Assembly: GCA_026387135.1 (NCBI GenBank)
Contig: JAPLMH010000132.1
Span: 7,588-18,642, forward strand
Length of the DNA stretch: 11,055 bases
Source of the DNA: Candidatus Omnitrophota bacterium
GTDB lineage: Bacteria > Omnitrophota > Gorgyraeia > 2-01-FULL-45-10
Direction: 5' to 3'
Positions 8,294 to 11,055 of the stretch are shown here, one piece after another. A program made the translations under genes and the position numbers. How positions within the stretch are numbered: the first letter of the stretch is position 1; each line of letters starts with the position of its first letter. The notes under the pieces are model-generated. The model did no database searches. It was not told the origin of the DNA and saw only the letters and a program-made list of their open reading frames with translations.

Positions 8294-9753
8294 ATTATTT
8301 TTTTAAGCACTGATCTGGCGACCACGCAATCGTCGAAAGGCATCGAGTCCTCTTTTATTATCTGATATTTCTCATGCCCTTTGCCGGCTATCACTACGAC
8401 ATCGCCCTTTGAAGCCATCCTCAAAGCCTTATCGATGGCCTCTCGCCTATCTTCGACCACATCATAATTTGAAAATGCGCCGCGGATACCGGATTCTATC
8501 TGGGATATTATCGCGCCCGGATCCTCGAATCTGGGATTATCTGAAGTAACAACTACGCTGTCCGAGAACTTACAGGCCACATTTCCCATAAGCGGCCTCT
8601 TTCGGCTATCCCTGTTCCCGCCACATCCGAATACGGTTATTATATTCCTATCCGGCACCACCTCTCTTAATAGGCTCAGTACATTATAGAGCGCGTCTTC
8701 GGTATGGGCATAATCCACAAATACCTTGAACTGCTGCCCTTCGTCCACAAGCTCCAGCCTCCCGGGAACTGCGCTGAACAACTCGATCCCTTTTTTTATT
8801 ATGCTTAAAGGTATCTTTAAGGCCATTGCAGCTGCCACGCTCGCTAAAATATTTGAGACATTATGTCTTCCTATGAGTCTCGTAGATAGATCGATCGATC
8901 CTTTGGGGGTTTTGACGGTAAAGAAGGTGCTGTCAACCGAAAGCTTTATCCCGCAAGCCATGACATCGGACTTATGTCTTAGCCCATATGTGAGCACTTT
9001 CTCTTTAATGCGGCTCTTTAAACCCGAAACCATAGGGTCGTCGTTATTCAATACGGCAACCCCTCCCGGTTTCAGCTTATCGAATAATTTTACCTTTGCC
9101 GAGAAATATCTCTTTATCGTCTTATGATAGTCGAGATGCTCCTTGGTTATATTTGTGAATATTCCAACGTCGAAGAGAACTCCGTTGGCCCTTCCCTGGT
9201 CAAGCGAATGGCTCGATACCTCCATCACAACGTATTTGACGCCGTGCTTACGCATCCTGTCGAAGAGAGCCTGCAGTTCGAGCGGACCCGGCGTAGTATT
9301 GTTGGAGGGAAACTGCCTTCTGCCGATCCTGTAATTTATCGTTCCGATCACTCCGGATGTCTTACCGGCCTCTTTGAGGATATTTTCTATTATGTATGTT
9401 ATCGTTGTCTTGCCGTTGGTCCCGGTAACGCCCGCGATACTCATCTTTTTGGAAGGATTGCCGTAGAAGTTAGCGGCTATCAAGGGAGAGGCCGCGCGGG
9501 TATCCTTCACCAGCACCTTGATCACGTCTTTGGGCGATTTGAAATCCCTCTCCGACACTATTACTCTGGCTCCTTTTTTGATGGCGATCTTTATGAACTC
9601 GTATCCATCGATATTATATCCGCGTAGCGCTATGAAGAGATCCCCTTTGGCAACTCTTCTGGAGTCGTTCGTTATCCTATTTACGGTGAGATCGGAGATA
9701 TCGCTGTCGGTCTTATACCGCACTCCGATTAAAATCTCTTTTAGTTTCAGCAT
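8290..9753 (-). CDS. murE: UDP-MurNAc-tripeptide synthetase MurE, meso-DAP-type
   Basis: MurE adds the third stem-peptide residue to UDP-MurNAc-L-Ala-D-Glu using ATP. The protein has 487 residues, typical for the family. The N-terminal domain carries NDSRRVAKGDLFIALRG (29-45). The central domain has the P-loop GTNGKTT (111-117), NNTTPGPLELQ (151-161), EVSSHSLDQGRANGV (178-192) and FTNITKEHLDYH (199-210). K220 in SAKVKLF is placed as the carbamylated lysine. The C-terminal domain has VFVDYAHTEDAL (344-355), GCGGNRDSRKRPLMG (376-390) and DNPRFEDP (405-412). The DNPR motif is the known determinant for meso-diaminopimelate, so DAP-type peptidoglycan is inferred. GKGHE occupies 457-461. The ATG at 9753 follows the ftsI stop by 5 nt without a convincing SD. 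A run of seven A precedes the stop. Confidence 0.97.
   Translation of the reverse strand: MLKLKEILIGVRYKTDSDISDLTVNRITNDSRRVAKGDLFIALRGYNIDGYEFIKIAIKKGARVIVSERDFKSPKDVIKVLVKDTRAASPLIAANFYGNPSKKMSIAGVTGTNGKTTITYIIENILKEAGKTSGVIGTINYRIGRRQFPSNNTTPGPLELQALFDRMRKHGVKYVVMEVSSHSLDQGRANGVLFDVGIFTNITKEHLDYHKTIKRYFSAKVKLFDKLKPGGVAVLNNDDPMVSGLKSRIKEKVLTYGLRHKSDVMACGIKLSVDSTFFTVKTPKGSIDLSTRLIGRHNVSNILASVAAAMALKIPLSIIKKGIELFSAVPGRLELVDEGQQFKVFVDYAHTEDALYNVLSLLREVVPDRNIITVFGCGGNRDSRKRPLMGNVACKFSDSVVVTSDNPRFEDPGAIISQIESGIRGAFSNYDVVEDRREAIDKALRMASKGDVVVIAGKGHEKYQIIKEDSMPFDDCVVARSVLKKII
8298..8304 (-). other. A7 homopolymer at the 3' end of murE
   Basis: Seven consecutive A on the coding strand (T on the plus strand) fall in the Lys-Lys-Ile codons just before the murE TGA. 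The murF reading frame is the -1 frame relative to murE and is open through the ATGA overlap. A -1 slip here could in principle fuse MurE to MurF, but no stimulatory structure was identified, so no function is claimed. Confidence 0.4.
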
Positions 9754-9758
9754 AAGAT

Positions 9759-11055
9759 CTATTTTACCACACCCGGCTTGGCATCTTTTATATTAAGATA
9801 CTTCAGCGATTCGTCCACAACATTCTTAAATACCGGCGCGGAGACATCTCCACCGAAATATACCGGATGAGGTTCATCTACGCATACCGCCACGGCGATG
9901 GCCGGTTTTCCCACCGGCGCAAAACCTATGAACGATGCCATGAACTTATCGTGCGAATATCTTCCGCCCGGCTCGACCTTCTGCGCGGTACCCGTCTTGC
10001 CGCCCGTGCTGAAGTCCTCGACCTTCGCTTTTTTCCCGGTGCCCTCTTCCACGACCCCCATCAATAGGACTCTCATACGATAAGCCGTCATCGGGGATAT
10101 CACCCTTCTTTTAACCTGCGGCTGAAATTCTTTTATGACCTCTCCCTCATCATTTTCTATTCTCTTCACTATGCGCGGCCTTACCAAAAATCCATTGTCC
10201 GCTATCACGGAGATAGCCGAGGCAAGCTGTATCGCGGTCGTCGTAACCTCCTGGCCCATAGGTATGGCGAGCATGCTCGTGGGTGTCCACCTGGAGAGCG
10301 GCCTGTTCATGCCGAGGACCTCGCCGGGAAGGTCTATTCCGGTCCGCTCATAAAAACCGAATAACTTCATATACTTGCCCATCTTCTCGGCCCCTAATAT
10401 CGCGGCGGCTTTCACCGTACCTATGTTGCTCGACATCTCGATAACTTCCCTGAATGTCATTATCCCGTGCGGCCTATGGTCATGAAGGGTTCTCTTACCG
10501 ACATTCCATGCGCCATTTTCACAATCGAACTTGTCATTGAGATCTACGGCCTTCTCCTCCAGTATGGCGCTTGCCGTAACTATCTTGAATACGCTTCCTG
10601 GTTCAAAAAAATCATTGATCGCCCTGTCCCTCACCGAATCGATCTGCCTTTTGGCGGGATTATTAAGGTCAAAATTGGGGAAGTTGGCCAGCGCCAGTAT
10701 ATCGCCGTTCTTCGGATCCATGACGATTATAGTCGCGCCCTTGGCGTTATATTTATCATACATCTTGTAGAGTTCGCGCTCGGCTATATTCTGGATGACT
10801 TCATCTATGGTGAGGATAAGGTTGTAGCCGTTCTTGGGGGCCAGAAAATCCTCGCGGTAGGAATGGAGCAGCTTTCTTTTGGCATCCTGCGTCGCCACAA
10901 GGAACCCGTCCTGCCCTTTCAGGTATTCATCGTAGAGCGCCTCGAGCCCCTCCTGGCCTTTGTTGTCGATATTGACCGATCCTATCAGATGGCATGCCGA
11001 ACCGGCGTTGGGATAAAATCTCTTTGATTCGTCAACGAAGCCCACTCCCGTCAAG
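9759..11055 (-). CDS. ftsI: Septal peptidoglycan transpeptidase FtsI (PBP3), N-terminus missing
   Basis: FtsI is a class B penicillin-binding protein that crosslinks septal peptidoglycan in the periplasm together with FtsW. The visible 431 residues begin inside the dimerisation domain and end at the natural TAG. Counting from TGVGFVDESKRFYP (TTG codon as residue 1), the catalytic motifs are S154-V-F-K157 in EPGSVFKI, S208-S-N210 in EMSSNIGTVKAA, and K353-T-G355 in GGKTGTAQ. Upstream pieces include YPNAGSACHLIGSV (14-27), YLKGQDG (44-50) and a linker with LTIDEVIQ (81-88). The protein stops soon after the transpeptidase domain, with no PASTA repeats. About 150-200 N-terminal residues, including the single membrane anchor, must lie beyond the window. 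The TTG at 11054 is an internal Leu codon, not a start. FtsI rather than an elongasome PBP2 is inferred from its place before murE. Confidence 0.95.
   Translation of the reverse strand, partial: LTGVGFVDESKRFYPNAGSACHLIGSVNIDNKGQEGLEALYDEYLKGQDGFLVATQDAKRKLLHSYREDFLAPKNGYNLILTIDEVIQNIAERELYKMYDKYNAKGATIIVMDPKNGDILALANFPNFDLNNPAKRQIDSVRDRAINDFFEPGSVFKIVTASAILEEKAVDLNDKFDCENGAWNVGKRTLHDHRPHGIMTFREVIEMSSNIGTVKAAAILGAEKMGKYMKLFGFYERTGIDLPGEVLGMNRPLSRWTPTSMLAIPMGQEVTTTAIQLASAISVIADNGFLVRPRIVKRIENDEGEVIKEFQPQVKRRVISPMTAYRMRVLLMGVVEEGTGKKAKVEDFSTGGKTGTAQKVEPGGRYSHDKFMASFIGFAPVGKPAIAVAVCVDEPHPVYFGGDVSAPVFKNVVDESLKYLNIKDAKPGVVK

Noticed and set aside
8889..8900. Perfect 12-bp palindrome made of three GATC units
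   Set aside because: It encodes ordinary murE residues (SIDL) and occurs once; most likely a coincidence of codon use rather than a regulatory or methylation cluster.
9124..9627. 167-codon open frame on the plus strand
   Set aside because: It is antisense to the conserved central region of murE and shows no family motif.
10467..11027. 186-codon open frame on the plus strand
   Set aside because: It lies wholly antisense to ftsI, whose motifs are clear; the translation shows no recognisable domain.
11052..11054. TTG as a start codon for the ftsI reading frame
   Set aside because: The sequence there is already inside the dimerisation domain (GVGFVDESKRFYP), and FtsI needs an N-terminal membrane anchor. 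The frame continues beyond the window.

Overview
The window is a single, very tightly packed stretch of a dcw (division and cell wall) cluster. Every gene lies on the minus strand. In transcription order, from window end to window start, they are ftsI (3' part only), murE, murF, mraY, murD, ftsW, murG, murC, murB and ddl (first 21 codons only). This is the textbook gene order. No intergenic gap exceeds 5 nt, so there is no room for internal promoters, terminators or RNA genes between coding regions, and I saw no mobile element, tRNA, rRNA, CRISPR array or phage gene.

How the genes work together: MurC, MurD, MurE and MurF add L-Ala, D-Glu, the third residue (predicted meso-diaminopimelate) and D-Ala-D-Ala to UDP-MurNAc in the cytoplasm. 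MurB makes that UDP-MurNAc and Ddl makes the D-Ala-D-Ala dipeptide. MraY moves the product onto undecaprenyl phosphate to give lipid I, and MurG adds GlcNAc to give lipid II. FtsW polymerises lipid II at the septum and FtsI crosslinks it. The window therefore holds nearly the whole route from UDP-GlcNAc-enolpyruvate to septal peptidoglycan.

Junctions: four are ATGA overlaps (murE/murF, mraY/murD, murD/ftsW, murB/ddl). Two are 1-nt TAGTG overlaps with GTG starts (murF/mraY, ftsW/murG). Two are 4-5 nt gaps (ftsI/murE, murG/murC), and one is a 32-nt overlap (murC/murB). This points to one polycistronic mRNA with translational coupling. The promoter must lie upstream of ftsI, outside the window.

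Organism: a bacterium with DAP-type peptidoglycan. MurE has the DNPR motif, FtsI has no C-terminal PASTA domains, and MraY resembles those of Gram-negative bacteria at both ends, so a diderm is most likely. Moderate GC with seemingly frequent ATA and AGA/AGG codons (judged by eye, not counted) would fit an uncultivated lineage such as Omnitrophota or a relative, but this placement is a guess.

I found no undescribed system. The points worth a second look are small: a Cys in place of the usual catalytic Ser in MurB, the split between SD-bearing GTG junctions and SD-poor ATGA junctions, an A7 run at the murE/murF junction, and the start of ddl hidden at the window edge.
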